NCBI GenBank assembly: GCA_963556695.1
Contig: CAUWAG010000003.1
Coordinates: 7,440,001-7,504,000 of the forward strand
Length of the DNA: 64,000 nucleotides
Source: Anthostomella pinea
Lineage: Eukaryota; Ascomycota; Sordariomycetes; Xylariales; Xylariaceae
Direction: 5' to 3'
Shown here: positions 21,980 to 33,459 of the stretch, one piece after another
How positions within the stretch are numbered: the stretch's first letter is position 1
Layout: the number at the start of each line of letters is the position of its first letter
Program-made: the position numbers and the translations under genes
Notes under the pieces: generated by a model
Told to the model about the DNA's origin: nothing
The model's database searches: none
The model's input: the letters and a program-made list of their open reading frames with translations, nothing else

Positions 21980-23211
21980 ATGGACGTGACTGAAGACTTC
22001 AGCCCGTACCGAGCAGATGGCAAGCTGGTATGTCTCGTTATGTCCATATCTCCAGACTCGTCCACTGATGCTGACGTTTCCATATGGTAGCATGGGTTTG
22101 TCTGCGTGGTGACAGGAGCTTCACAGCCAGTCGGTCAGGCTATCATTCAGGAGCTGGCAGGTGGGGTCCCTTGATGTATCCTCTCAAGGGGCAAATTGCT
22201 AACATCCACTGTAGCTCACGGAGCGGCTTCGATATATGGTGGGCAGTTCCCCTTACGACTTCGTGTGACTTGTAGTGGAAGCTGACGTCGGACAGCCTGT
22301 GACAAGACCGCCAGCAGGGATGCTTACAAGGCGCTTGTTGACAAAGTCGCGGAAGACTGCCCCAACAGCAAGGTCATACCGTATCCCTTCAACATCGCGA
22401 AAGAGGACGAGACATTGGTCTTGATAGACGAAGTTCTCAACGCATTCGGCCGCTTGGACGTCTGGGTTTGCTCATCCGGTCTCTTGGGCCCATCATCAAT
22501 CGAAGCGACTACGCCGGACGACCTACTCAAGTGTTTCGAGGCCCATTCGATGGCGCCTTTCTTCGCTCTGAAGTACGCTCCAGCTGCGATGGCTAAGCTG
22601 ACGGAAAGGCCGTCTTACCCAAACGCCGCACCCAAGACTCAGAAATACGGTAGCATTATCGTTATCAGCAGTGTCGCTTCGGTGCATGGTGGTTGTTGGG
22701 GGCCTTGCTACACCATGACTTCTCATGCTGCTTTAGGTGTTGTGAAGGCCGGTGTCGCCACACTGAAGGGCACCGGCGTGCGAATCAACTGCGTGTCTCC
22801 GGGGCAAATAGATGCGGGCGTTGACCTCCAAGGCGTGAGTTTGTTCCATTGATGCGAGAGAGGGGCATCTGACAGCGAAACAGTTCGACATGCGAGGAAT
22901 GACCTCGCAATTCCCCCCTGCGAGCTTGCAGAAGCCAGAGGTGAGCAGTTGTTACCTTGTCCGGCAATGTTCATCAGCTGACTCGTCTTAGGTTCAGAAG
23001 ACGACGATAGGGTTGGAAAGAGCTGGCAAGGCGCAGGAGGTGGCTCGAGTAGCAGGCTTCCTGGCCAGCGGGTTCTCCTCCTACGTCACAGGCGCAAACC
23101 TCATCGTCGACGGAGGTGCATCGTAAGCTCACTCGCCCGAAAATATTCGTGATTCGCCCTAGCTGACCTAGACCTCGCAGCGTCATGAACCCATTGACTA
23201 TTCCCATCTGA
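21980..23211 (+). CDS. SDR-family oxidoreductase, seven exons
   Basis: The predicted protein has 299 residues from exons 21980-22027, 22091-22160, 22215-22238, 22296-22834, 22884-22940, 22992-23122 and 23181-23211, summing to exactly 300 codons. The Rossmann motif TGASQPVG follows a short leader. The conserved segments are RLDVWVCSSG, SIIVISSVAS, VRINCVSPGQI and a C-terminal GANLIVDGGAS. The catalytic region reads CYTMTSHAALG, so the usual Lys of YxxxK appears to be Ser. The family is clear, but the reaction is not. The 24-nt third exon is unusually short. Confidence 0.85.
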
Positions 23212-23486
23212 TGGCTCGAGATGGTCCAAGACTCCAAGCAGAGCGTCGAGACTCCCTACCTTGGCGTGGGTAGCATGGAGTACCAATATGATTGAAACAA
23301 GTGGATGGATGGGCAGATGCTGTTCCTTGATGATTCCCGTGAATTGCATTTGTGATAAGGAATGACGAGAATGTGAACATTAGGCTGTCCGTCTTCAGCT
23401 GATTCCGTTTTTCTGGAGGCGGCGGCTGGCGGCGCATTCCTGCTATCGATTCAACCCCACATCCGGCCCGCCGACTTGCTCCTGAA

Positions 23487-24220
23487 ATGCCATTTAAGAA
23501 CCCCCACCAACCTGGTGCTTGTTTGCCTCGAGACATTCACACCAAATCGAAGATGCCTGCCTCATATCCCCCGCAGTATAAGAGCCATCCCAGCGCAGAC
23601 TCTTCTGCGGTAGAGTCTACATGCCGGGACTACGGGCTCAGCCAGTCTGAATTCAGAGAACTGCACAAGCGCTGTGTTGCCTCCAAGTCAACTGCGTATT
23701 GCCCGTACAGCCAGTTTCGCGTAGGCGCGTCCATCATCTCGGTAGACGGCGCCTACTTCAACGGCGCCAACGTCGAGAATGCCTCCTATCCCGTAGGCAC
23801 ATGCGCCGAGCGCGTGGCCCTGGCCAAGGCCGTGACCGAGGGTCACCGAAAGATAAAGGCCGTCGCCGTCGCCACCGACATCTCTCCCCCGGCCAGCCCC
23901 TGTGGCATGTGTCGCCAGTTGTAAGATACCTACGGTCTAATCACCGACCAGCTGTCGTTCCCAGAGGCTAATCGCATGCAAGTATTCGGGAGTTCTGCGA
24001 GCCCGCGGCACCCATCATCATGTTTGATAAGGATGACAACTATCTGGTCTTGCGCCTCGAGGAGGTGAGTGAGCTGAAGGGCTGGACGAGCTGATCCGAG
24101 ACCTATGTGTTACATGTGTAACATGAACCTATCCCAGTGAACCTTGCTGATTATTCTTAGATCTTACCTATGTCTTTTGGACCTGAGGCCCTTCCACCAC
24201 CAGGTTCTCTACCCTCATGA
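23487..24220 (+). CDS. Cytidine deaminase
   Basis: This is a predicted zinc-dependent pyrimidine-salvage enzyme that deaminates cytidine or deoxycytidine to uridine forms. The motifs are complete: a CPYSQFRVGA substrate loop, FNGANVENASYPVGTCAERV with the zinc ligand and catalytic Glu, and PCGMCRQ with the two further zinc cysteines. Exons are 23487-23920, 23983-24064 and 24161-24220, and the protein ends ILPMSFGPEALPPPGSLPS. Start at 23487 gives 191 residues. An in-frame ATG at 23553 gives 169, closer to the usual family length, and may be the real start. Confidence 0.92.
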
Positions 24221-25437
24221 GAGAGTGTTCTCTTGCGCCTCACGGTTCGACTCTCCGGGTTTTCAAGTCAGATCGATGCCACGTGTGGGCGTGATGGGCG
24301 TGGAATAGTCATATATGTATCTCTTCTCTAGACTGGTTCGAACATATAGCTGGATGCCTCACCAGGTCCCCGGTCAGCATGCAGCTCGAACCGATGAATG
24401 GGAACTGAGACCATATGGTTGAACATATTCCGACGCTGCCGAGGTTGATAACAATGGAAGTCTGGAGCTCCCGGATCATATTATCCCTTGTGATGTCGCT
24501 CACGGTGAAGGACTTGACAAGCCGACCCCAGATTACGGTACGTCTTGCACCTGGAGTATGGGGAAGAACGCGGAGAATTGGTGGCACCCTTGGATCCTTT
24601 GTAGTACAGAGGCTGTTCAAGTAAGACTCAATTCTATGTCTGGGTCCTAGAGGCCGCTAGCCAAAGGTAGAAAGAGGAGGTTTGGTCCCGAGCGACTCGA
24701 GTGACAGGCGGTGGCACTGACGGTTGTGACCGACCGACCGCCTATCCCACTTTGCCGGGACGTTGGCTGAAAGTTTAAAGATGTGTGCGATATGCAGGAT
24801 ACATGCGATGACAGCGTCAAGGGTCATTGAGAGAAGGAGGTGAGTGGATGAACCCTCAAGTCTCTGGCGGCCAACAGTATCACAGCTGTTAATGTAGCAG
24901 AAATCGGCAGGACTATCAAATGTGCGATCGGATCTCTTTCCACGTGCACATGCACATGCACATGCAAAACTGTAGGATAAAATACCTGAGGTAGAATCCA
25001 GTTTTGGAATGCAACCGTGCACCCGTTGGTCTAAAACAAGCCACCCGGACCGCCTGGCTGAACGCTGAACGCCTGAACGCCCACATCGTGTGGTCCCTCC
25101 GCCAATTCAGGTACAAGTTACAACCAGCTCCCTATTATTGTTTTCCCATCTCTAAACATCTCCATACCAGGTGCCTGCGTCCCTAAGGTACCAACATTGA
25201 CGACCCTCAACGAACCCGACCCGCATCGCAAAGCTATCCCGTCGAATGAAGCCCTAGCTTGCTAATGCCGCCGAAAAATCTACGAAAACACGCGACTACC
25301 ATGAGATCCTGAGACTTCGTGCAGCGCGTTCAGGAGACTACTCGTTATTGAGCGTCTGCCTTCCCAGGCTGCTCGAACATCCCCCTCCGATTGCGACCTG
25401 ATACCGCCCTCCTCGGTTTACGCTATAATCCGCAATC
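24221..25437. other. Intergenic region
   Basis: No supported gene. The last few hundred bases are the ELMO promoter and leader. A short CACATG alternating run lies at about 24941-24967. Confidence 0.5.
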
Positions 25438-27609
25438 ATGGACCAAGCAGACATACCAGGGCTTCTGTCGCGACTGGCCAGCGACGAGGATGCTGCGCGC
25501 AAGATGGCCGTCTTCAAGCTGCAGTCCTCTATCAACGACCCTTCCTTCGCCGACATCTTTATATCCTCCGGGGGGCTCATTATCTTGCGACGATTGATCA
25601 TGAGCTCCAGCGGAAACACCCTCGCATACTCGCTACAAAGTCTTAGCCGATTACTCGAGGTGGATATGGGCTGGGATATATTTGAGGGTCCTACGGCGGG
25701 AGATCTGGTCGAGCGCGTTGTCGAACTGATCGTCACAAACCCGCTGGTGAACATTCTACGAGGCGCCATGTCCATACTCGTCGCACTCGTCGGCCATTCG
25801 CAATCGGAGACGCCAGCCACGCTGAGCACTCCAGGCACATTTGGTTTCCGCGCACTGAGACCTGCCGTTGCCGTCTACCCACAGTTCTTCGACCTCGTCA
25901 TCCAGAAACTACAATCCGCAGACCACGCGCTCTGCGGCACGACGCTTATGCTCATTAATGCGCTCATAAGGGACGCCGTCTCGAACGATCCCGTTGCGAA
26001 TAGTAACGGCAAGGCGACCGGTACAGAGGAGTGGCCCAAGTTTATAAAGAAGCTACAAGACTTGGGTCTAATAAAGGCGGTCTACCATCTCATGCAGAGC
26101 GCAGCGCTGCAGGACCTAGCACATCCACTGCTGGAATTCCAGTCCCTTACTAAGGTACTGCTCAAGAAGTGGAAAGGGGTACAGGTCGATCTGGAAAGAC
26201 CCGAGCACAGGAGAGCTCTGAAAGGATTACATATTGCCAGTGCACCAAATAAGGACTACATGAACGGGAAGGGCAACGCCAATGGTAACCCCATTGGAAG
26301 GATCGAGGAGCTTCAAGACTCCGGGAAGAAGGGGAGTCGGAGGCATAACCCCGAGAAGTGGAGGAGATTAGGATTCGAGACCGAGAGTCCAGCATCCGAG
26401 TTCGAAACCGCTGGTTTCCTTGGTATGATGGACCTGACAGACTACGTCCGGAAGAATGAAGATGCCTTCCAGAAAATGCTACAGGAGCAATCTGCGAAGC
26501 CTCTGCACGCGCGATGTCCTGTTGCGCGGGCTAGTCTCGCCGTCACTCTTGCGCTTTACGAACATTTTGACTGCGAACATTCAGATGTGGAGGATGTCAG
26601 AGGGCACCAGCTCCCAGACGGGAAACAACAAGAGAAGCTCTTCCGGCCGTTGCTCCTCCAATGGTCCAGACTGCACACGGCGGGTCTGCAAGCTTTCTTC
26701 CGATTATGGAAATCCACTGGTGCCGAACAGGACGATTTCGGAAAGGTGGTAGAACTCATACGCATACTCATCGACCAGGTTATAGGACAAGCTGGTCGCG
26801 GCAAAGATGTTGTAGAGGTCGAGGAGGATCTTGTCGAATATGACGTGGGCCGCTTGCGAACGCTGCAAATGGACCTATTGGGACTCTCGTTTGAGGATCA
26901 ATGGGGCAAACATCTCTCCAAAACACGGGAAAACCTGAGGAAGGAGGCTCTCACATTCGTCAAAGAACAACGAGTTAGGTGCTTGTTGCAAGGCTCGTGG
27001 TTTTCCAAACCAGCGCCGCGGAAAGCCAGTCGAGGGGAGCCCGAGAAGTCCGAGAACCGACGGGCAACGCACGGTACCCTATGGAGGTATACGAAGCTGT
27101 CGCACAACCGTCGTTACCTACACTACGCGGATTTCGCTTTACGGACCAGCCATGACCCGGGCTTGGACGCACTGCATGAGAAGGTGGATCTTCGAACCAT
27201 CAGCTCTGTTGTCTCCAACGTGTCGGCACCAAACGACGACTCGAAGAGTGACTCGGCATCGAATGCTGCGCCGCTGCCTTCGAGGCACTCGACAAAGATC
27301 ACGATATACAGCTACGTCAACCCCGAGGAGGCGCGCAAAGACGGGGATGGCAAGGAGCAACCGTTGCTCACCCTGTACCCCTTGAACCACAGCCTGGCAT
27401 CGGAGTGGCTCGACGGGCTGCTGATGCTGCTCGACCAGGCCCCCATCACGGCGGACACAAACAAGCTAGTCCACTTGGTCGAAGATTATGGGTTGAAGAT
27501 CAGACTGCTGAACGTCCGGATGGAGGCGACGTACGCTGGGCCGCTGGTGGGCGCGGGAAAGGTGCCGAGCAGGGAGGGCCTGGATGACGATTACCACTAT
27601 ACCATCTGA
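25438..27609 (+). CDS. ELMO/CED-12 family protein
   Basis: An uninterrupted 723-codon gene. The N-terminal half is armadillo-like (MDQADIPGLLSRLASDEDAA, then SINDPSFADIFISSGGLIIL), typical of ELMO proteins. A central ELMO-domain-like region covers about residues 330-520. The C-terminal third (GTLWRYTKLSHNRRYLHYAD onward) resembles the PH domain of ELMO. In other eukaryotes ELMO partners with DOCK proteins to activate Rac. A similar GTPase-regulator role in hyphal polarity is inferred from the family, not from the sequence. The protein ends KVPSREGLDDDYHYTI. Confidence 0.85.
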   Translation: MDQADIPGLLSRLASDEDAARKMAVFKLQSSINDPSFADIFISSGGLIILRRLIMSSSGNTLAYSLQSLSRLLEVDMGWDIFEGPTAGDLVERVVELIVTNPLVNILRGAMSILVALVGHSQSETPATLSTPGTFGFRALRPAVAVYPQFFDLVIQKLQSADHALCGTTLMLINALIRDAVSNDPVANSNGKATGTEEWPKFIKKLQDLGLIKAVYHLMQSAALQDLAHPLLEFQSLTKVLLKKWKGVQVDLERPEHRRALKGLHIASAPNKDYMNGKGNANGNPIGRIEELQDSGKKGSRRHNPEKWRRLGFETESPASEFETAGFLGMMDLTDYVRKNEDAFQKMLQEQSAKPLHARCPVARASLAVTLALYEHFDCEHSDVEDVRGHQLPDGKQQEKLFRPLLLQWSRLHTAGLQAFFRLWKSTGAEQDDFGKVVELIRILIDQVIGQAGRGKDVVEVEEDLVEYDVGRLRTLQMDLLGLSFEDQWGKHLSKTRENLRKEALTFVKEQRVRCLLQGSWFSKPAPRKASRGEPEKSENRRATHGTLWRYTKLSHNRRYLHYADFALRTSHDPGLDALHEKVDLRTISSVVSNVSAPNDDSKSDSASNAAPLPSRHSTKITIYSYVNPEEARKDGDGKEQPLLTLYPLNHSLASEWLDGLLMLLDQAPITADTNKLVHLVEDYGLKIRLLNVRMEATYAGPLVGAGKVPSREGLDDDYHYTI

Positions 27610-28050
27610 GATGCCGGGCGTGAGTGTGTCCCACGTTTTCGAGCAGGCGTGATGCGGTGTGGTGTGGAGGACTGTGAATTGTTCGGATGATCATGTGTCG
27701 ATGTTCTGTATGCATTAGAAGATATACCCAAGCATTGAGGCGGCGGCAGCTGTTCTTTAGACCTGGACCCTTGTGGCGGTCTCGCACTGTACATATCTAC
27801 CTCCTACCTATATATTGCTGGAGACCCTTGACCGAGGTTCAAATTCGATACCTGCGTTGAAACAGCAGCCACATAATTATTCATGGTTGCTTAAGGCAGG
27901 TACTAGTTGCTATCAATGTTGACTTTGTGACCCAGCCCTTATTAAACAGCGTAAATAAGGCTTATATAATTAAAAACGTTATATTTCAATAATTTATAAT
28001 AGAATATTATTATATAAAGAATTTATAATAAAATATTATAATATATTAAA
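27610..28050. other. Downstream spacer, becoming AT-rich
   Basis: The 3' flank of the ELMO gene passes into very AT-rich sequence from about 27950. An 80-bp AT-rich block here (about 27968-28050) resembles 45826-45905. Confidence 0.5.
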
Positions 28051-28866
28051 AACTTTTGTGAGATTACAGAAAGGTCACAAGCCTTTGGGGTGTGAGCGGT
28101 CGCTGCAAATGTTGTTGTCATTCTCAAGTATGCTCGGCAGGGCTAATTCACAGCTAAATACCATACTGCACCATGCCAGGGTGGATCCACTGTTCCCTTG
28201 ACAGCCCCCTAGTGGATACTGCACCTAAGGGCACTATATCTGGGATCCAACATCTGACAATGTTAAATTTTTTTTTTTTGGAATTGTCACGAAGCGTAAA
28301 TAGGATGAGGACATAAAAGTCCTGATTGCACTACCTACGTGTAAGAATCTCTTGGTGGGGAGGGAAAGAAGGATCTGACCCGCCAGCCAATTCTGGTGGG
28401 ATTAATGATCCTTCTATCCGCCCCACTATTACCTAGCCTAGTACAGTTGTGGCCACACGTCTTGTGCGCCAGGTCATATGATGCTGCGCACAGGCCACCC
28501 TGATGGGTTGACAGACTTCCAGGATGTCAGACCGTCACAGGAATCATGAATATAATTTACATATTATTAAAAGGATTTTTAAAAAAAAATCATAATTTAT
28601 ATACCATTTAATGTCTAAAAATAAGTTTATCATTTAATTTATTATATTGAGCTTTGTCAGATGTTGGATCCCAGATATAGTGCCCTTAGGTGCAGTACCC
28701 ACTAGGGGGCTGTCAAGGGAACAGTGGATCCACCCTGGCATGGTGCAGTATGGTATTTAGCTGTGAATTAGCCCTGCCGAGCATACTTGGGAATGACAAC
28801 AACATTTGCAGCGACCGCTCACACCCCCAAGGCTTGTGACCCTTCTAAAATCTCACAAGCTTTTTA
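28051..28866. mobile_element. Foldback-type element with about 210-bp inverted repeats
   Basis: Positions 28051-28260 and 28655-28866 are long inverted repeats of high identity, sharing for example GGATCCAACATCTGACA at the inner edge and GTGACC/GGTCAC motifs near the outer edge. Removing the solo LTR at 28285-28539 leaves an AT-rich core of only about 140 bp. No coding capacity is seen. The outer ends abut AT-rich sequence, so the true termini and target duplication are uncertain. Confidence 0.75.
28285..28539. mobile_element. Solo LTR, family 1, copy 1
   Basis: A 255-bp segment begins TGTCACG and ends CCGTCACA. It is flanked by perfect 5-bp direct repeats GGAAT (28280-28284 and 28540-28544). 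It is inserted in the core of the foldback element. A diverged copy is at 35917-36162, sharing CCAGCCAATTCTGGTGGG and both ends. The TG...CA ends plus 5-bp duplication identify it as an LTR left by recombination. Confidence 0.85.
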
Positions 28867-30009
28867 AAAAAAAAACTTAATATTTTAATTTTTATAAAAT
28901 AAATAAATAATGATTATAATTTTTATTCAATCTTTAAATCAATAAAAATATTTTAAGTTTATTATTGGTTTTAGATTATTCTTATATTAATGTTGTTGGA
29001 ACAGGCTTGAACAATCAATCATAATACTCGTGTATTGGGTCAAGGTCATGATATTACTGATGGTTGGATTGTGAGGTCTAGCTGGACCTGAAGGTCTGGC
29101 TAAGTGACCTTGCAACCCGGTATCTAATATCTTATATAATCATAAATATGGATCCAGTATGGATGGTTTGAATGTGGAATCGCATGGATCCAACGAATAT
29201 CAAAAAAATATTTATATATATTAAAAAACTTATTATATTTCTTAAATAATATTTTAACAAAATTATATATCTTTTAAATATTTTAATTAAGTTAATAAGT
29301 ATGAATAATAATATAATAAACTTTAATTTAAAACTACCTTAAACAAAGAGATGACGAGTGTGCTGCCTATTTCAGCATGTTCTATATCCAAGTCCAGCAG
29401 TGTATTTGCCAGCGATATGTCGCCGCTTTAAGCTGCATACCCACCATACACCAACATGCCCATATGCCTTATATTTTTATATATTGTCAAAGTACTCATT
29501 TCTACAATCATGACGCAAATCCTGGACTCTTATTCAGTTCGGTATCTGGCATCGATGCTGTGTCTTTTTCCTTCCCTTGCTTGCTCGCTTGTTAGCAGCA
29601 TAACCAGAGATGGCTCATATATTCCTTTTTGTTAGATGGGGTGGCTCAGGGTGTGTGATGGTGGTGGTCTGTGCGCGAGGGATCAGGGGTGGTCTGTACG
29701 CCATGAGAACGGTCAACTGGTGACCGTTGCCCCACTGCTCAGCCGCTACGGCAACTGGACGCGTTAGTACTGTATTTGCATACAAATACGTCCACCTCGG
29801 GTAGTAGTGGAACACTTGGATAATCCACAAACAAATGAACAGTATTCTGCAACCTGAAGTTTGACACTTTTAAATACCAGTTCTCTCGCTCCAGTTGGTC
29901 AATAATGTTTTTACGTTTTTTTTTCTTTATTACCTCCAGTTGAGTGAGCGTAATCATTTCTGTTGAACTGCATTTATTATGATTGAGTATCCCTTATAGC
30001 TTTATTAGT
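28867..30009. other. AT-rich decayed repeat sequence
   Basis: Blocks at 28860-29000 and 29195-29345 are extremely AT-rich, consistent with heavily mutated repeats. Moderate-GC patches between them carry no recognisable gene. Confidence 0.5.
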
Positions 30010-30263
30010 GTGCCTTTGTCGTAGCGGAACCAGAACAGAGATCTATCACAAGTCTTGCTTGGGATGATCTGTATTCTAGTTGGTGCTTGGTTAAGTTCAT
30101 ATGGGAAGGAATCCCATCCGAGAAGTATTCAAATACCTAGATTACAGTGGGTTAGTTCCTGTCACCTTGGGCAGCCATCCCAGGTAACCTTATCGTAGAA
30201 CGCCCTGGATGACAAGAGATCCGATAAGGTACTGGTGGCTGGATCAAGTGGCTGGGATCTACA
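30010..30263 (-). mobile_element. 3' LTR of a Gypsy element, LTR family 2 copy 1
   Basis: A 254-bp segment, read on the minus strand, begins TGTAGATCCC. It sits immediately next to a purine tract on its internal side. Related copies are at 40649-40902 (254 bp) and 41451-42167 (interrupted). Adjacent chromodomain coding at 30631-31212 on the same strand makes this the 3' LTR. Confidence 0.75.
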
Positions 30264-30281
30264 ATACCCCCCCCTCTTTTA
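30264..30281 (-). promoter_or_regulatory. Polypurine tract of the Gypsy element
   Basis: The minus strand reads AAAAGAGGGGGGGGTAT directly before the LTR start, which is the expected place for the plus-strand primer site. A second G-run lies at about 30605. Confidence 0.6.
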
Positions 30282-30630
30282 AGAGTCGTCCTTGACTCCC
30301 CCAAAATGCACAAATTTCACCCCTAGTGATCGTTTCTAGTGTTTTCATGTGCCATAAACACACGAGCATCTTTGTCACGGCAAGCGTACTGAGGAGCTGG
30401 GACATGGCCGGCAGCAAGCAGCTATTACTCTATTGACGAGAATATCAAGACTAGAGAGGAAAGGAAGAGAGAGAGAGAGAGATAGGTACAGTGGGAGGTT
30501 GCCCCTTTAAGGAGATCCTTTGGTCAGATCCTTTGGTCAGATCCTTCCCCTATTGGGAAGTATCCGCTTGTCATGTGGGAAGCTCTGTGCAGGCCTTCAC
30601 ACTACCCCCCCCCCCTTTATTAAAGTCGGT

Positions 30631-31212
30631 TTACGATGATGATTTCTTCCGAGTTCTCCTTACTCCTTGTACAGAGCCTCTTACAGGCAGGTTGTCTTCC
30701 TCATGATCAGTTAGATTCTGATCATCAGCAGCAGCCTCTATCCATTGCTGTAACCTTTGAGGGGGACCTGGCGCCTTGGGATTTGTGTCATGGAACTCTT
30801 TGACGCGTACAGCCGAGTTGCTAAAGTTAGCTGCTTGGTACCACATCGGGTCAGGATCATGACCTGTCCATTCAGCCTGGTACTCCAGCTTGGCCCGGGT
30901 TAAGCGGGAGGACATGATTCTGTTAACTTCCCACTCAGGAACCCCATCCACGTCGACGGGAGGCGGTGGAGGGATCACCTGACCTGGGACAGGGTCATTT
31001 GGTGAGCGTACTAAGCGGCTTGCGTTGATGACCCGATGAGCGTTTATCCCAGGGGGTAAGTCAATCTCAAAGGCGTTTTCATTGATTTCTTTGACAACCC
31101 GATATGGTCCCATGATTGATTGATTGATTGTATTTAACGTAGGGGGTAGCTCCTCAGTAGTGCAAACCACGCCTCCCAGAGCCTCTGTATCGCAGGGTTG
31201 TGGAGGTCTCAA
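30631..31212 (-). pseudogene. C-terminal fragment of a Ty3/Gypsy polyprotein with chromodomain
   Basis: The 190-codon open frame contains the late integrase segment GPYRVVKEINENAFEIDLP and HRVINASRLVRSP. It ends with a chromodomain-like stretch, PEWEVNRIMSSRLTRAKLEY followed by QAEWTGHDPDPMWYQAANF. This is the 3' end of a chromovirus-type pol gene. Everything upstream (gag, protease, reverse transcriptase) is missing because the LINE sequence begins at about 31210. Confidence 0.85.
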
Positions 31213-31665
31213 GATAATAAGTACAGTCAGTTCCGCTCACAGGCCCATCCCCGTTGTTACGGCGGTATGACCTTGGGGTCATCCATCTGGTCCTTCAAGA
31301 AAAGCTATCTATTGGGGGCAGATTGTTGAAAAGAACTTGCTCTTCTTCACGAATTTTGCCCATTCTCTGCTCCTCTCCCCTAAGTATTGTAAACAAGCTG
31401 TCCTAGGCGAGTACCTAGGCAGCAGCCGATTTTTCCCCAGCCTCTTATAAAAGAAAATGTGTTGTGGTGTTTTCTTCTCACTACAGCTGCAGTGATCATT
31501 CGAGTCTGTATGCCCAAAGCGTTCATGGTATCTGGCAAAGTCGCAATGTCCAGATCTGGCTGCTAGAAGTCTGTGTAAAGTACTCCTCTTAAAAGATATA
31601 AGGTCTCTTTCAGTTACTGTATGTGTGTATACTTCTTGATATCTAGGTTCTGATTGGTCTTTCTA

Positions 31666-32166
31666 TCATTGGTTGAACTCTTTCTTGCCCTTTCCTTTGA
31701 GATCTCTCTTAATCCAAGAGATTGTAGGAAGGTTTATTGTGTCTGTTTCTAGCATGGCACCCTCTTTTGCTAGTGTGTCGGCAGCTTCGTTGCTATTAAT
31801 ATCTCTGTGTCCAGAAATCCACTTGACGGTCACTCCAGGAGTGTGTGCTGTGGCAAGTTCTTGAAATCGTAGAAAAATGTTCTGTGATGTCTCGGGTGGA
31901 GTCCCATTGAGCCCATCTACCACTGACGTGTTGTCTAGGCAGACATATGGCTGTTTTTCGTGTCTAATTGCCCTGGCTGCTGCAAGACCTTGGAGAGCAC
32001 CATGGACTTCAGCATCTATTATTTCTGCTGGGAGAAGTCTGCCCTTTCCCCGGTATATTTCTTGTGTAGTGCCGCCTTTCCTGATGGTATAATCCCATCC
32101 AGTGCGGGTTGTGCCTTGGTCGTTCAACTGTGATCCATCTGAATAGATGACAAGGTCAGTGTTCAC
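31666..32166 (-). pseudogene. LINE RNase H domain
   Basis: The open frame retains the catalytic layout of RNase H1-type domains: an early Asp in YSDGS, Glu in DAEVHGALQG, Asp in VCLDNTS and a terminal Asp in NEAAD after SGHRD. It is the best preserved part of the LINE. Confidence 0.8.
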
Positions 32167-32910
32167 GTTTCTCTCCTGTAGCCATTGCTTGAAGAGCTCT
32201 ATTTCTTTGTCTTTGTCTTTACGGATTGGGGGCTTCTTTTATGATGGCCTGGTAAGTATTGGTCTCTGGAAGTCAGGGAGTAGCTGGAAGCTCTTTTGTA
32301 GCCTTGTTGGATTCTTGCGAGCTTGTATTTGGAGCCTGCTAACAAGAGGGTATCTTTGGTCTATTCGTCCTAGTCGGAGGCCGTGACGTCGTCTTATTGA
32401 CTCTGCAAGAACTCCTGCTGGGAGAATCTGCGATTCAAAGTATAGGATATGTCTAGGGTGTGTTTTCTAGACTGGCAAGATAGCCCTAATCGCTGTTCGT
32501 AGTACGGCATCTATTGTTCCAAGAAGCCCTTTAATGCGACATGCTGATGTCCCACCTAAGCTCCTAACTTTCTTGATTCCTGGGTACCAGGCCTCCAGGC
32601 CGTGTGTAAGAATAAGAATAACACAAGCTTTCACAGCCCTCTTGGTTGATTTTACTGGAAGTCCTTTGACTGTGTTGCATAGTCTTCAAAGGTGATTTGC
32701 TACCTTATTAGCTTTCTTGGCCCAGTAGGAAACGTGATTTTTGAAGTTTAGTTTTCTATCCAGGAAGACACCCAGCCATCGCATAGAGTCCTTTGCTATT
32801 TTGTTCATTGTTGCGTGGCGGACTGGAGGGTTGTCTGAGTTCTTTTTCCTTAAGAAGTGCATAAGCTCAGTTTTGTCAGGGTCAAATTCAATAGCGTTGT
32901 TATGTCCCCA

Positions 32911-33459
32911 TTAATTGAGCAAGTAAAGATTTTCAGAAGCCTCTGTAGCTGTTTCCTCAAGGTTCTTTCCAATGCAGAGAGTCGCTAGGTTGTCTGCATA
33001 TCCAAAGCGTCTCTTTTTCATACTAAGTCGGGCACAGATTGGCTCTGTATACAGCATGTAAAGGATTGGAGAGGCTGGTGAGCCTTGTGATAGCCCACAA
33101 GTGAGAGCTTTAATATTGGTCACAATACCTTCAAACCGAACCCTTGCGGACCGCTCAGACATGAATGACTGGACCCATCTTATGAGAAAGCCCGGCCAGC
33201 CCTGTTCTCTCATGCGAACCACCAGCCGTCCCATTAGGGCAGCATCAAAGGCCCCTTTCACATCTGACGTGACTACTGTTACAACGAGGCCTTGGTCGAG
33301 GGCCTGCTCAATATCGTGTATGAGTGTAACTACCAGGTCAGTGGCAGAGCGCTTTGGTAGAGCTCCAAAATGTTGTGGAGCTAGAATTCCAAGTTTGATA
33401 ACAAACCAGGTAATTTTTTTCGCGATGAGTCGTTCTAGGCCTTTGCTAAGACACGACAA
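32911..33459 (-). pseudogene. LINE reverse transcriptase fragment
   Basis: The frame covers the fingers and palm: CLSKGLERLIAKKI, TSDVKGAFDAAL (motif A), LTCGLSQGSPASPILYMLY (motif B) and FGYADNLATL (motif C). The second Asp of motif C is Asn, so the enzyme would be inactive. Confidence 0.85.
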
